Shown: in pieces, positions 1 to 6,827 of the stretch
How the letters are laid out: every line of letters begins with the position of its first letter
Numbering within the stretch: position 1 is the stretch's first letter
Source of the DNA: an uncultured Acetatifactor sp.
GTDB taxonomy: Bacteria > Bacillota > Clostridia > Lachnospirales > Lachnospiraceae
Assembly: GCA_947627115.1 (NCBI GenBank)
Contig: CANQUQ010000022.1
Span: forward strand, 1 to 33,122
DNA length: 33,122 nt
Direction of reading: 5' to 3'
Notes under the pieces: generated by a model
Database searches by the model: none
Seen by the model: only the letters and a program-made list of their open reading frames with translations
What the model was told of the DNA's origin: nothing
Translations under genes and position numbers: made by a program

Positions 1-402
1 AGGCTTCCCGTTCCCGTGCGGTTCATTCTGGACGACTTTGCCACCAACTGCCGCATTGACGAATTTCCCAGAATGATCTCCTCTATCCGATCCAGAGGGA
101 TCTCGGTGATGCTGATGATCCAGTCGGAGGCCCAGCTTGCCCAGGGCTACGGATACGACTGGGCCACGATTGTTTCCAACTGCGATACCTACGTGTATCT
201 GAGCGGAAACGATGTGCGGACCGCTCAGGCGGTCAGCGAGCGTTGGAACAAGCCGTTGGCGAAGGTGCTCTACATGCCTGTGGGCCATTGTCTGGTGTTC
301 CGTCGGGGCTCACAGCCCGTATACACCGTTCTGAACGACCCCGTTTTTGCGGAAAAGGTAAATACGACGGAAAAAACGGGCGTGGAGGAAATCCAACATT
401 GA
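1..402 (+). CDS. TraG/VirD4-family type IV coupling protein, C-terminal fragment
   Basis: The reading frame is open from base 1, so the gene begins outside the window; 133 residues remain. The visible part matches the C-terminal end of the VirD4/TraG coupling ATPase: FILDDFATNC (Walker B-like strand followed by an Asp pair), then SSIRSRGISVMLMIQSEAQL and the SNCDTYVYLSGND segment typical of these proteins in Firmicutes conjugative elements. Coupling proteins are membrane-anchored hexameric ATPases that hand relaxosome DNA to the conjugation channel. The usual downstream conjugation genes (small membrane protein, VirB6/VirB4-like genes) do not follow; an AT-rich regulator gene does. Either the element is truncated here or its gene order is unusual. 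Family assignment is confident; whether the gene is intact cannot be judged. Confidence 0.85.
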   Translation, partial: RLPVPVRFILDDFATNCRIDEFPRMISSIRSRGISVMLMIQSEAQLAQGYGYDWATIVSNCDTYVYLSGNDVRTAQAVSERWNKPLAKVLYMPVGHCLVFRRGSQPVYTVLNDPVFAEKVNTTEKTGVEEIQH

Positions 403-538
403 ACGTGCGGAGCAGAGCGAGGGCAGACAGCAGAACAGACAGCAGGGCTAGGCGGAGGGAGGAAGAAATGTAATGGAAATGTGATAGGAAAGGGAGCGTG
501 ATTGTGGTATTATGTTAGTGAAAAAGTCGCAATTTTCA

Positions 539-570
539 GACTTGACAATAGCGTTAAGTCAAATAATGTT
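539..570 (+). promoter_or_regulatory. Candidate promoter with overlapping operator for the XRE regulator
   Basis: TTGACA lies at 542-547, and TAATGT at 564-569 with a 16-base spacer could be the -10. The near-perfect dyad GACTTGAC-N6-GTTAAGTC (539-546 and 553-560, seven of eight positions matching) covers the -35 and the start of the spacer. A dyad in this place directly before an XRE-type repressor gene suggests autoregulation; that is inference. Confidence 0.45.
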
Positions 571-634
571 TTGCGTGTTGGTTTTCGGAGTCATGCTTTG
601 CTATCATGATGGTATAAAGCTCAGGAGGTCATGT

Positions 635-1036
635 ATGGATATTGGCAGAACAATAAAAGAATTAAGGCAGAAAAGGGGTATTACACAGGAGGATTTATCA
701 GATGCGCTGCGAGTGTCCGTCCAGACAGTTTCACGGTGGGAAAACGGAGTAAATGCCCCAGATTTGTCCATGATCCCTCAACTTGCCATATATTTTAAAG
801 TGACCACAGACTATTTATTGGGCTTGGAAAGGAATGATACTATGGCAAAGCTGATTAAAACTACGGAAACATTTGAACTGGCATCTAAACAGGAAGCCGA
901 GGAAATGGTATTGAAATTCAAAGGCGAGAAATTTCCTATACTTAAAGATCACAAGATAACTGCTGTTGGGGATAGAGTGATGCTTGAAGTTACAAAGGAA
1001 TTCAACAGTGAATTAGATAACATGACGTTTAACTAA
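635..1036 (+). CDS. XRE-family helix-turn-helix transcriptional regulator
   Basis: A 133-residue protein. Residues about 5-60 form a Cro/C1-type HTH: IKELRQKRGITQEDLSDALR, then VSVQTVSRWENGVNAPD as the recognition helix region, and a DYLLGLE ending typical of Clostridia XRE regulators. The C-terminal half (about 65-133) is not recognised. The frame extends upstream to 512, but the ATG at 635 has AGGAGG at 623-628, six bases away, and is where the HTH family normally begins, so I chose it. Base composition is markedly more AT-rich than the housekeeping genes downstream, fitting acquired DNA. It probably controls its own promoter through the dyad at 539-560 and perhaps the membrane protein gene that follows. 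The DNA-binding role is confident; its targets are unknown. Confidence 0.85.
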   Translation: MDIGRTIKELRQKRGITQEDLSDALRVSVQTVSRWENGVNAPDLSMIPQLAIYFKVTTDYLLGLERNDTMAKLIKTTETFELASKQEAEEMVLKFKGEKFPILKDHKITAVGDRVMLEVTKEFNSELDNMTFN

Positions 1037-1122
1037 TTCATGGAGTTCGGCCAATTCCTGTTTGCCGATGAGAACAGTTCGTTTTTTCGAGGGGTGTGCA
1101 TATTCGAAGAAGGTGGTAAATA

Positions 1123-1542
1123 ATGAAGAAAAGATATTGTATAATACCTCAAATATTGCTTCTGTTCTGGTTTTTCCTTGATATGACAGGTGTCTATTTC
1201 AGTAATACTTATTTAGTAACATGCTCATATAAGGATGACGGAATATTTTTTCTTATTTATTTAGCGGCGATGATATTATTCATATTTACGGAAAACGTAG
1301 GAAAATGGGCTGTTGCGGTATGGACATCAATGTGGTTTGTAATTCAATTTTTATGTCACGAATGGTATACTATTTTTGGTAAAGGGATAATGGGTTCACT
1401 TGAAGGCAAGATAAAGTTTTTTTCAGGGACTATAAAGTGGCTTGAAATTGATGGAAGATATATACCCGATGTTTATCATACTATTTTGCATATTCTCATT
1501 TTAACGGTTGTTATAACGTCGGCAATTTATATCAGAGACTGA
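1123..1542 (+). CDS. Small hypothetical membrane protein
   Basis: 139 residues, not assignable to a functional family. It has about four hydrophobic segments: residues 8-26, 40-57, 61-78 and 117-135. Between the third and fourth is a soluble stretch with IFGKGIMGSLEGKIKFFSG and WLEIDGRYIPD. A ribosome site (AAGGTGG, 1110-1116) precedes the ATG. The gene is AT-rich like the XRE regulator 86 bases upstream, and the two may form a small accessory operon. Such regulator plus membrane-protein pairs are common cargo on Firmicutes mobile elements, but I cannot name a job for it. The coding call rests on the ribosome site, length and coherent hydrophobicity. Confidence 0.65.
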   Translation: MKKRYCIIPQILLLFWFFLDMTGVYFSNTYLVTCSYKDDGIFFLIYLAAMILFIFTENVGKWAVAVWTSMWFVIQFLCHEWYTIFGKGIMGSLEGKIKFFSGTIKWLEIDGRYIPDVYHTILHILILTVVITSAIYIRD

Positions 1543-1543
1543 G

Positions 1544-1645
1544 ATGCTGGATAAGTTAGAAAAATCACGTGAACAAGCAGCACAAGGAATGTATAGAAAT
1601 GCAACAGATGTCTCTCGTGATATGAGGGCGAAATATGGATTATAA
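1544..1645 (+). CDS. 33-codon open frame, possible gene remnant
   Basis: An ATG two bases after the preceding stop opens a 33-residue hydrophilic, Glu/Arg/Lys-rich frame (begins MLDKLEKSREQAAQGMYR, ends RDMRAKYGL). It has an amphipathic helical look and no good ribosome site of its own; the frame is open only back to 1517. It may be a translationally coupled small protein or the tail of a longer gene lost when this region was rearranged. Low confidence. Confidence 0.25.
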   Translation: MLDKLEKSREQAAQGMYRNATDVSRDMRAKYGL

Positions 1646-1964
1646 AGTGGTAGTTACAAGATTATGAAATAAGATGCATTAGTTGTGGTATATAGAGACT
1701 AAGAGGGCGCAGGGAAAGCGCAAAGGCTTTACAAAGAAAACAGAGATCTGTGACGGCTCCTCCGTGAGCGCGCCCCTGCGGTCCGCCCCGGAGACGCAGC
1801 GGTGCCCCTGGGCCGGCCTGCGAACGGAGGGGCGAAGAACAATGTCGGAGGAAAGACGTTCGGGGACTTGACATATTCCGGGGGGGTATATTATTAATAT
1901 ATAAGAAACCAGCAGATAAAAAGTCGGGATCAAAAGACATGTTCTTTGAAAGGGGGCACCGGAA
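1646..1964. other. 319-base gap with a composition switch and a lipoprotein promoter
   Basis: The first 90 bases are AT-rich, like the preceding accessory genes. From about 1745 to 1865 the sequence becomes strongly G+C-rich with no credible gene. The promoter for the lipoprotein gene starts at 1868. The abrupt change makes this a plausible edge of the accessory segment; I see no clear integrase site or flanking repeat. Confidence 0.5.
1868..1897 (+). promoter_or_regulatory. Lipoprotein promoter with CsoR-like operator
   Basis: TTGACA (1868-1873) is followed by ATATTCCGGGGGGGTAT (1873-1889) and an AT-rich -10 candidate (TATTAA, 1892-1897, 18-base spacer). The 17-base core matches the confirmed-looking copper operator ahead of csoR in this window (ATACCCTGCGGGGGTAT) at 13 of 17 positions and likewise sits in the promoter spacer. 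Control by CsoR or a related repressor is inference. Confidence 0.4.
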
Positions 1965-2669
1965 ATGTACAAGTCTAACATCAATCGCAGGGTAAGTATC
2001 CTGCTTCTGCTTGGTCTGTGTCTTACTTTACTTCCGAGCTGCGGAGATACAGAGCCGCCTCAGCAGCAGTCGGGACAGCAGAGTTCGGCGGCGGAGCAGC
2101 CGTCTGAGGCTCCGGTCGCAGAGAGCCAACAGGCGGAGCAGCAGGAAAGCGCCGATATGGCAGAGGACGACCTGCAGGAGGAAGAGGAGCTCAGCGAATG
2201 GGAAGAGCTGTATGAACGCTGGCAGGAGGGACCCTGCGAAACGGAGCTTTCTCTGGGGAACGAAATCTATTCTGTGAGTGCACAGCGACACTGGGGAGCC
2301 GACGGGGAGGGTATTTCCGTAACCTATGAGTTTGTGCTGGACGACGCTGAAAAAGAAAAGGCAGTAGAACTGATGACGCAGGAAGAGCATAAGATCTCCA
2401 ATAATGTTCTGAAGGCGGATATGACGAGCGACAGCGTGAAGTTCGTGGTAGCCGATGATTCGGGCTGCGTCAAGGAGATCGGGATCCCCGCTGCGGCAGA
2501 TGAGGACAATCCTGTATATTTCGTGGTAAATTATTTGTTCCCCTACAGGGACAAAGGAGATGTCAGCATGAGCTTCGCCGGTGAATTGGCGTACGAGGAA
2601 TGGAAGGAGTTGGCGGAACTTGCGGATAGCGGGATAAAGGCTCGGCCGCTCCCCCGCACGGGAGACTGA
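1965..2669 (+). CDS. Putative secreted lipoprotein of unknown function
   Basis: 234 residues. The N-terminus is a lipoprotein signal: Arg residues at 8-9, a Leu-rich core (11-22) and lipobox LLPSC with the lipidated Cys at 26. Residues about 30-80 are a low-complexity Gln/Ser/Glu linker, likely a spacer from the membrane. The remaining 150 residues are a soluble extracellular domain of mixed strands and helices (SVTYEFVLDDAEKEKAVELM, YFVVNYLFPYRD) that I do not recognise. The start has AGGGGG at 1951-1956. The gene is monocistronic: it has its own promoter and ends 11 bases before a strong bidirectional hairpin. The CsoR-like promoter motif hints at a link to copper, but the protein has no obvious Cys/His/Met-rich metal site. 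Confidence 0.8.
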   Translation: MYKSNINRRVSILLLLGLCLTLLPSCGDTEPPQQQSGQQSSAAEQPSEAPVAESQQAEQQESADMAEDDLQEEEELSEWEELYERWQEGPCETELSLGNEIYSVSAQRHWGADGEGISVTYEFVLDDAEKEKAVELMTQEEHKISNNVLKADMTSDSVKFVVADDSGCVKEIGIPAAADEDNPVYFVVNYLFPYRDKGDVSMSFAGELAYEEWKELAELADSGIKARPLPRTGD

Positions 2670-2679
2670 CAAAATATGC

Positions 2680-2723
2680 GCCGGTATCTGCTGCAGGAAG
2701 TTTGCAGCAAATACCGGCCTTTT
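2680..2723. terminator. Bidirectional terminator between the lipoprotein and DAHP synthase genes
   Basis: GCCGGTAT (2680-2687) pairs with ATACCGGC (2711-2718), and TGCTGCA (2689-2695) with TGCAGCA (2703-2709), around a 7-base loop with one internal mismatch. CTTTT follows on the plus strand and TATTTT on the minus strand, so it serves both convergent genes. Confidence 0.85.
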
Positions 2724-2754
2724 GATATATTCTCTGCCTTGTCGGCGTGTTCTT

Positions 2755-3783
2755 TTATTCGTACTCTGCGATATCGTAGATCAGCTTCTCGGAATCCTCC
2801 CAGCCCAGACAGGGGTCCGTGATGGATTTTCCGTAAACGCCGCCGCCCACCTTCTGGCAACCCTCCTCGATATAGCTCTCGATCATAACGCCCTTGACCA
2901 GCTTGTGGATATCCTTGCTCAGCCGTCTGCTGTGCATGACCTCCTTCACGATCCGGATCTGCTGTTCGAACTGCTTGCCGGAATTGGAGTGGTTGGCGTC
3001 GATCACACAGGCAGGGTTCTTCAGGTCCATCCTGTCATACATCTCAAGCAGCAGATTCAGGTCCTCGTAGTGGTAATTAGGAATGCTGTTGCCGTGTTTG
3101 TTGGTGGCGCCCCGCAGTACCGTGTGTGTCAGCTCGTTGCCCGTGGTGTTCACTTCCCATCCTCTGTAGATGAAGGAGTGGGGATGCTGGGCGGCGTACA
3201 CGGAATTCAGCATCACAGACAGGTCTCCGCTGGTGGGATTCTTCATGCCTGCCGGTACGTCAAAGCCGCTGACGGTCAGCCGGTGCTGCTGGTCCTCCAC
3301 GGATCTTGCCCCGATGGCGACGTAGGACAGGATATCCGACACGTACCGCCAGTTCTCCGGATACAGCATCTCATCCGCGGCGGTGAGTCCGGATTCCTGG
3401 ATCGCCCGGATGTGCATTTTTCTCATGGCGATCAGACCGGCAAGAAAATCCGGCTTCTTTTCGGGATCGGGCTGATGCACGATCCCCTTGTAGCCCTCTC
3501 CGGTGGTCCGGGGCTTGTTGGTGTAGATCCTGGGGATCAGGATCAGCTTATCCTTCACCTTTTCGTTCACCCTGGCGAGCCGGTTCACGTAATCGCAGAC
3601 GGAGTCCTCGTTGTCTGCGGAGCAGGGACCGATGATCACAAGAAATTTATTGCTTGCGCCGGTGATCACGTCCGCGATCTGCGCGTCTCTCTTCTCTTTT
3701 ATCTCCGCCAGCTTCCGGGGAAGCGGATAGCCTTCGCGTATTTCCTCCGGTGTGGGCAGCTTCTTTACAAATTCAAAACTCAT
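2755..3783 (-). CDS. aroF: 3-deoxy-7-phosphoheptulonate (DAHP) synthase, class I
   Basis: 342 residues. It condenses phosphoenolpyruvate and erythrose 4-phosphate, the first step of the shikimate route to aromatic amino acids, in the cytoplasm. Family motifs are in order: IGPCS (51-55), NKPRTTGEGYKG (89-100, PEP/phosphate binding), GARSVEDQQHR (158-168), MKNPTSG (180-186) and DANHSNSGK (262-270). The length fits the AroF/AroG/AroH type, which lacks a separate regulatory domain. The frame continues 34 codons upstream, but MSFEF at 3783 matches where the family starts. The gene is alone on its strand, with its own promoter (3848-3876) and a shared terminator. Which aromatic end product inhibits it cannot be told from sequence, so the symbol is a family-level choice (aroF/G/H). 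Confidence 0.93.
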   Translation of the reverse strand: MSFEFVKKLPTPEEIREGYPLPRKLAEIKEKRDAQIADVITGASNKFLVIIGPCSADNEDSVCDYVNRLARVNEKVKDKLILIPRIYTNKPRTTGEGYKGIVHQPDPEKKPDFLAGLIAMRKMHIRAIQESGLTAADEMLYPENWRYVSDILSYVAIGARSVEDQQHRLTVSGFDVPAGMKNPTSGDLSVMLNSVYAAQHPHSFIYRGWEVNTTGNELTHTVLRGATNKHGNSIPNYHYEDLNLLLEMYDRMDLKNPACVIDANHSNSGKQFEQQIRIVKEVMHSRRLSKDIHKLVKGVMIESYIEEGCQKVGGGVYGKSITDPCLGWEDSEKLIYDIAEYE

Positions 3784-3847
3784 GGTATTTTGCCTTATAT
3801 CCCTTTCCTCTGTTCTGCAGCCTTTCCTGTCATATCGGACTCCGTAC

Positions 3848-3876
3848 ATTATAGTATAAGTACGCAAAATGTGCAA
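3848..3876 (-). promoter_or_regulatory. Promoter of the DAHP synthase gene
   Basis: Read on the minus strand, TTGCAC (3876-3871) and TATAAT (3853-3848) are separated by 17 bases, a near-consensus housekeeping promoter. Transcription would start about 60 bases before the ATG at 3783. No leader-peptide run of aromatic codons or T-box was seen in that leader. Confidence 0.75.
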
Positions 3877-4059
3877 GATTATCACGAAATATAAAAAAAG
3901 TCGGGGCTGGGGAGCCGGAAATCAACTTTTTATTAAAAAACGGCAATTCATTACGGCATAATGATAAAGTGTGTCCGGGAAGAAAATAGAGAGGGAAACG
4001 GAAAGGAGTCCTGAAGATCTTCCTGCAAGAACAAAAGAAAAAACGGAGGGCATGTAAAA

Positions 4060-4362
4060 ATGGTAAAAGTTAGAAAAAAGACCGACTGGAGAGACGGAAA
4101 GACCGTACGCTTCAGCTTTTGCAGCGCCTATATAGACGCTATCGGGTATGATGCGCAGTGCGAGCTTCTGGAAGTCAGGCTCATCGGAAGCGGAAAAATC
4201 AGGCGTTATGTCAATGTGCCGGAGGAGGTTTGGTATCAGTTCAGAGAGAGCGCCAGCCCTGACATTTACTATAGAAGCTGCATCTGCGGGCACTTTCCGG
4301 AGGCGGATACAAGGGAAGTCGGCGGAAGGGGCGGCCGTTCTTCCCGGAAATGCCGGTCATGA
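4060..4362 (+). CDS. KTSC domain-containing protein
   Basis: 100 residues. Residues about 15-75 fit the KTSC domain, a small all-beta module of unknown biochemical role named for a lysyl-tRNA synthetase-associated C-terminal sequence: IDAIGYDAQCELLEVRL, then RRYVNVPEEVWYQF and the closing YYRSCICGHFP. The tail (80-100) is Gly/Arg/Ser-rich and probably disordered. The ATG at 4060 has GGAGGG at 4045-4050, nine bases away; another ATG at 4052 is out of frame. No convincing promoter was seen upstream. The next gene has its own promoter, so this one is probably monocistronic. Family call is fairly sure; function is not known. Confidence 0.75.
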   Translation: MVKVRKKTDWRDGKTVRFSFCSAYIDAIGYDAQCELLEVRLIGSGKIRRYVNVPEEVWYQFRESASPDIYYRSCICGHFPEADTREVGGRGGRSSRKCRS

Positions 4363-4378
4363 AAAAGAAAAGTGTCTC

Positions 4379-4426
4379 TTGACAGGACCGGAAATGTATT
4401 CTATACTAAAATGAGAATGGTTCTCA
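4379..4426 (+). promoter_or_regulatory. Promoter with Fur-type palindrome
   Basis: TTGACA (4379-4384), a 17-base spacer and TATACT (4402-4407) form a near-perfect promoter. Immediately downstream, over the expected start point, is the palindrome TGAGAATGGTTCTCA (4412-4426; six-base arms around a 3-base centre), which resembles Gram-positive Fur boxes. The gene served encodes a FeoB-associated peptide, which supports iron control. Confidence 0.7.
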
Positions 4427-4462
4427 AATACAGAAAGTGCTTCTGTGGGAAAGGGGAAACAT

Positions 4463-4642
4463 ATGGCAGATATTATTGTTATTTCCGTCATTGCGATTGC
4501 AGCGTTCTTTATACTGAGAGGTCAGATACGCAGATTCCGCGGGGGACAGTGCAGCGGAGGCTGTGCCGGGTGCGCCGGGTGTACCGGGAGCTGCTGTCAA
4601 AATACAGAACTGCAGACGAAAAAAGTAAAAAAACAGCGATGA
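4463..4642 (+). CDS. FeoB-associated Cys-rich membrane peptide
   Basis: 59 residues. One N-terminal membrane helix (about 3-19) is followed by a basic patch (QIRRFR), then six cysteines in a Gly-rich segment (C30, C34, C37, C40, C44, C45) and a Lys-rich tail. This layout is the FeoB-associated Cys-rich membrane protein family, usually encoded beside ferrous-iron transporter genes and thought to help Fe2+ uptake; its exact role is unknown. A GTG at 4445 is in frame, but the ATG at 4463 has AAAGGGGA at 4449-4456 and starts the helix properly. Unlike the usual setting, no feoA or feoB lies within the window. An iron-type promoter precedes it and a strong terminator follows. Confidence 0.8.
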   Translation: MADIIVISVIAIAAFFILRGQIRRFRGGQCSGGCAGCAGCTGSCCQNTELQTKKVKKQR

Positions 4643-4644
4643 AC

Positions 4645-4680
4645 AAAAAAGGGCATTTTTACATGCCCTTTTTTTATTTT
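4645..4680 (+). terminator. Intrinsic terminator after the FeoB-associated gene
   Basis: GGGCAT (4651-4656) and ATGCCC (4663-4668) form a stem with a 6-base loop, preceded by an A-run and followed by a long T-rich tract (4669-4680). The flanking A- and T-runs lengthen the stem and may allow it to work in both directions. Confidence 0.85.
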
Positions 4681-4704
4681 TGTCTTTCCCCAAAAAGCGG
4701 AATA

Positions 4705-4713
4705 TGCTATACT
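4705..4713 (+). promoter_or_regulatory. Extended -10 promoter of the deacetylase gene
   Basis: TGCTATACT is a TATACT -10 (4708-4713) with the upstream TGN extension. No good -35 is found at the right distance, which is usual for extended -10 promoters. Confidence 0.5.
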
Positions 4714-4748
4714 GAAATCTGAAAGTCTAAAAAAGAATGGGTGAGCTT

Positions 4749-5738
4749 ATGTCAGAAGAGACCGTTCGGATATCTGCCCACAGAAAAAAGCGTGTTCAAC
4801 GGCTGAAAAAAATAATTGTTCTGTCGCTGCTCCTGCTGGTGCTTGTGCCTGCGGGGCTGTGTGCGGCCCTCCTGGTCAGGATACGGCATATGGACAGGAG
4901 TATGGAGCAATTGGCGTCCGAAGTGGAAGCGCTGAATCGGGAGGTGTCCGATCAGCAGGCGAGGATGCAGGAGCTGCTTGGGGATATGCAGACGACCGGG
5001 TACGGCAGCTCGGACGAGAACGGCTCCGGAAGCGAGCCGCCGGGACACGGGCCGTTGACCATGGAGAGACCGAGCGAGACCGTGGATACGTCAGTCTCCG
5101 CCGCTCACAAGGTCTACCTGACCTTCGACGACGGGCCCAGCGCCAACACAGAAAAGATCCTGGATATTCTGGACAGCTATGATGTGAAGGCCACCTTTTT
5201 CGTGGTGGGCAAGGAAGGCGATTGGGCAAGGACGGCGCTGGTGGATATCGTGGAGCGAGGACACAGCCTCGGAATGCATTCCTACAGTCACAAGTACTCG
5301 GAGCTATACGGTTCCGTGGAGGATTTTGCAGAGGACTTTGTGAGGATCCGGAGCTATCTGGAGGATGTCACGGGGGTGACCAGCAGTCTGTACAGGTTCC
5401 CCGGCGGCAGCTCCAATACGGTGAGCCGAATAGATATGAGGGAGTTCGCAGACTATCTGGACAGCTGGGGCGTGAGCTTTTACGATTGGAACGTGGCGTC
5501 GGGCGATGGGGGCAGTGAGGTACTGTCCGTGGAGGAGCTGGTGGAAAATTCCCTGGAGGGGATCGAGAACAGGGAGACTACCGTCATACTTCTGCATGAC
5601 TCTGCCGGCAAGCCCACCACCGTGGAAGCGCTTCCTCAGATCATTGAGAGGATCCAGAGCATGGATGACACGGTGCTTCTGCCGATCACGGATGACACGG
5701 AACTGATTCAGCATATACACAGGGAAAACAATAATTGA
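4749..5738 (+). CDS. Membrane-anchored polysaccharide deacetylase (NodB domain)
   Basis: 329 residues. A basic N-terminus and one membrane helix (about 21-44) anchor the protein, a heptad-like coiled segment (46-80) and a Gly/Ser-rich linker follow, and residues 120-320 are the catalytic domain outside the cell. Carbohydrate esterase family 4 motifs are intact: TFDDGPS (125-131, catalytic base and metal Asp), HSYSH (177-181, metal histidines), RFPGGS (216-221), DWN (246-248) and LLHD (281-284). It should remove N-acetyl groups from a cell-wall glycan, probably peptidoglycan, often to resist lysozyme. An in-frame ATG at 4737 has no ribosome site; 4749 follows GGTGAG. It lies 18 bases before a bactofilin gene, suggesting joint action at the envelope. 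Confidence 0.88.
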   Translation: MSEETVRISAHRKKRVQRLKKIIVLSLLLLVLVPAGLCAALLVRIRHMDRSMEQLASEVEALNREVSDQQARMQELLGDMQTTGYGSSDENGSGSEPPGHGPLTMERPSETVDTSVSAAHKVYLTFDDGPSANTEKILDILDSYDVKATFFVVGKEGDWARTALVDIVERGHSLGMHSYSHKYSELYGSVEDFAEDFVRIRSYLEDVTGVTSSLYRFPGGSSNTVSRIDMREFADYLDSWGVSFYDWNVASGDGGSEVLSVEELVENSLEGIENRETTVILLHDSAGKPTTVEALPQIIERIQSMDDTVLLPITDDTELIQHIHRENNN

Positions 5739-5756
5739 ATGGAGGTTTGAGGAAGC

Positions 5757-6818
5757 ATGGGATTTTTTTCGGAATTAAAAGAGGATCTGTCTCAGGCGGT
5801 GAATGAGCTGATGCCGGAGGAAGAGCCGGCAGGCGAAGGCGAGAAGCAGGGCGAGGACAAAATGACCGACGGAAGCGGTCAGACCGACGAAAGCGGTCAG
5901 GCCGATGAGAGCGGTCAGGCCGGCGACGCCGAACAGGCTGACGGGAACGGTCAGGCCGCCTCGGACGAGCTGTCGGAATCCGCGAGGCCGGCCGTCTCTC
6001 TGAATGAGATGCTGGAAAAGATCGGAGATTTTGAATTTCAGGAATCCGAGCAGGAAGAGGCGGAGCAGATGCCGGAGGAGCCGGTCATCGCTGAGGAGGC
6101 GATGTCCCCTGAGGAACCTGCCGCTGCCGGGGAGCCTGTCCCCGACGGAGCGGAGGACGCAGACGGCTCTCAGAACGGTCATGGGGAGCCGGAGATGACA
6201 TCGCTGCTGGAGCGGATACTTGAGGAGGAACCGCCGGAGGAAAAAAAGGAGGAACCGGCGGAAGATCGGGCAGAGGAGCAGAAAGAAATCGGTAAAGGAG
6301 CAGAGGAAAACATGGAAAGCGAAATGACAAGAGTTGCGGTAGACGAGACATCAGTGATCACACAGGGCATGGTCATCACGGGTGACATTACTTCTGAGGG
6401 TTCTATCGATGTGATCGGGACCGTGACCGGAAATATCGATGCATTGGGCAAGTTGAACATTACGGGACATATCAACGGCAATTCCAAGGCGGCGGAAATA
6501 TATGCCGAGGGTGCAAAGATCAACGGCGAGATCGTCAGCGAGGGCGCCGTCAAGATCGGTGCAAGCTCCGTTGTCATCGGCAATATTACCGCTACAAGCG
6601 CCGCTATCGCCGGCGCAGTAAAGGGCGACATCGATGTGCGCGGGCCGGTGATCCTGGACGCCTCCGCCATTGTGATGGGAAACATTAAGTCCAAATCCGT
6701 ACAGATCAACAACGGCGCCGTGATCGAGGGCATGTGTTCCCAGTGCTATGCGGAGGTCAATCCGATCTCCTTCTTTGATGAGTACAAGCCTGAGGTGCGC
6801 AAGACAAAGACAAAGTAG
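5757..6818 (+). CDS. Bactofilin-family protein with long acidic N-terminal region
   Basis: 353 residues. The C-terminal part (about 195-340) is a bactofilin (polymer-forming cytoskeletal) domain: a run of short beta-helix turns with alternating hydrophobic residues such as VITGDITSEGSIDVIGTVTG and INGEIVSEGAVKIG. Bactofilins polymerise without nucleotides and scaffold cell-wall enzymes at membranes. The N-terminal half is unusual: it is very acidic, low-complexity (Glu, Asp, Pro, Ala), with a short Gly-Gln repeat (SGQADE-like units, 40-65). A start at 5757 has GGAGG at 5741-5745. It lies between the deacetylase and pyrH, with only 9 bases to pyrH, so it probably shares a transcript with both. 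Linking it to the deacetylase as a scaffold is inference. Confidence 0.82.
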   Translation: MGFFSELKEDLSQAVNELMPEEEPAGEGEKQGEDKMTDGSGQTDESGQADESGQAGDAEQADGNGQAASDELSESARPAVSLNEMLEKIGDFEFQESEQEEAEQMPEEPVIAEEAMSPEEPAAAGEPVPDGAEDADGSQNGHGEPEMTSLLERILEEEPPEEKKEEPAEDRAEEQKEIGKGAEENMESEMTRVAVDETSVITQGMVITGDITSEGSIDVIGTVTGNIDALGKLNITGHINGNSKAAEIYAEGAKINGEIVSEGAVKIGASSVVIGNITATSAAIAGAVKGDIDVRGPVILDASAIVMGNIKSKSVQINNGAVIEGMCSQCYAEVNPISFFDEYKPEVRKTKTK

Positions 6819-6827
6819 GGGGACAAG

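Noticed and set aside
512..634. Longer N-terminus for the XRE regulator
   Set aside because: The extension spans the promoter and operator, has no ribosome site, and precedes the normal family start at 635.
3895..3931. Hairpin AAAAAGT...GGCT-GGGG-AGCC...ACTTTTT upstream of the DAHP synthase promoter
   Set aside because: The paired parts are interrupted by unmatched bases and no gene ends here, so I could not support a terminator call.
5870..5960. Gly-Gln repeat in the bactofilin gene as a phase-variable tract
   Set aside because: The units are already diverged and lengths keep frame, so slippage would only alter linker length.
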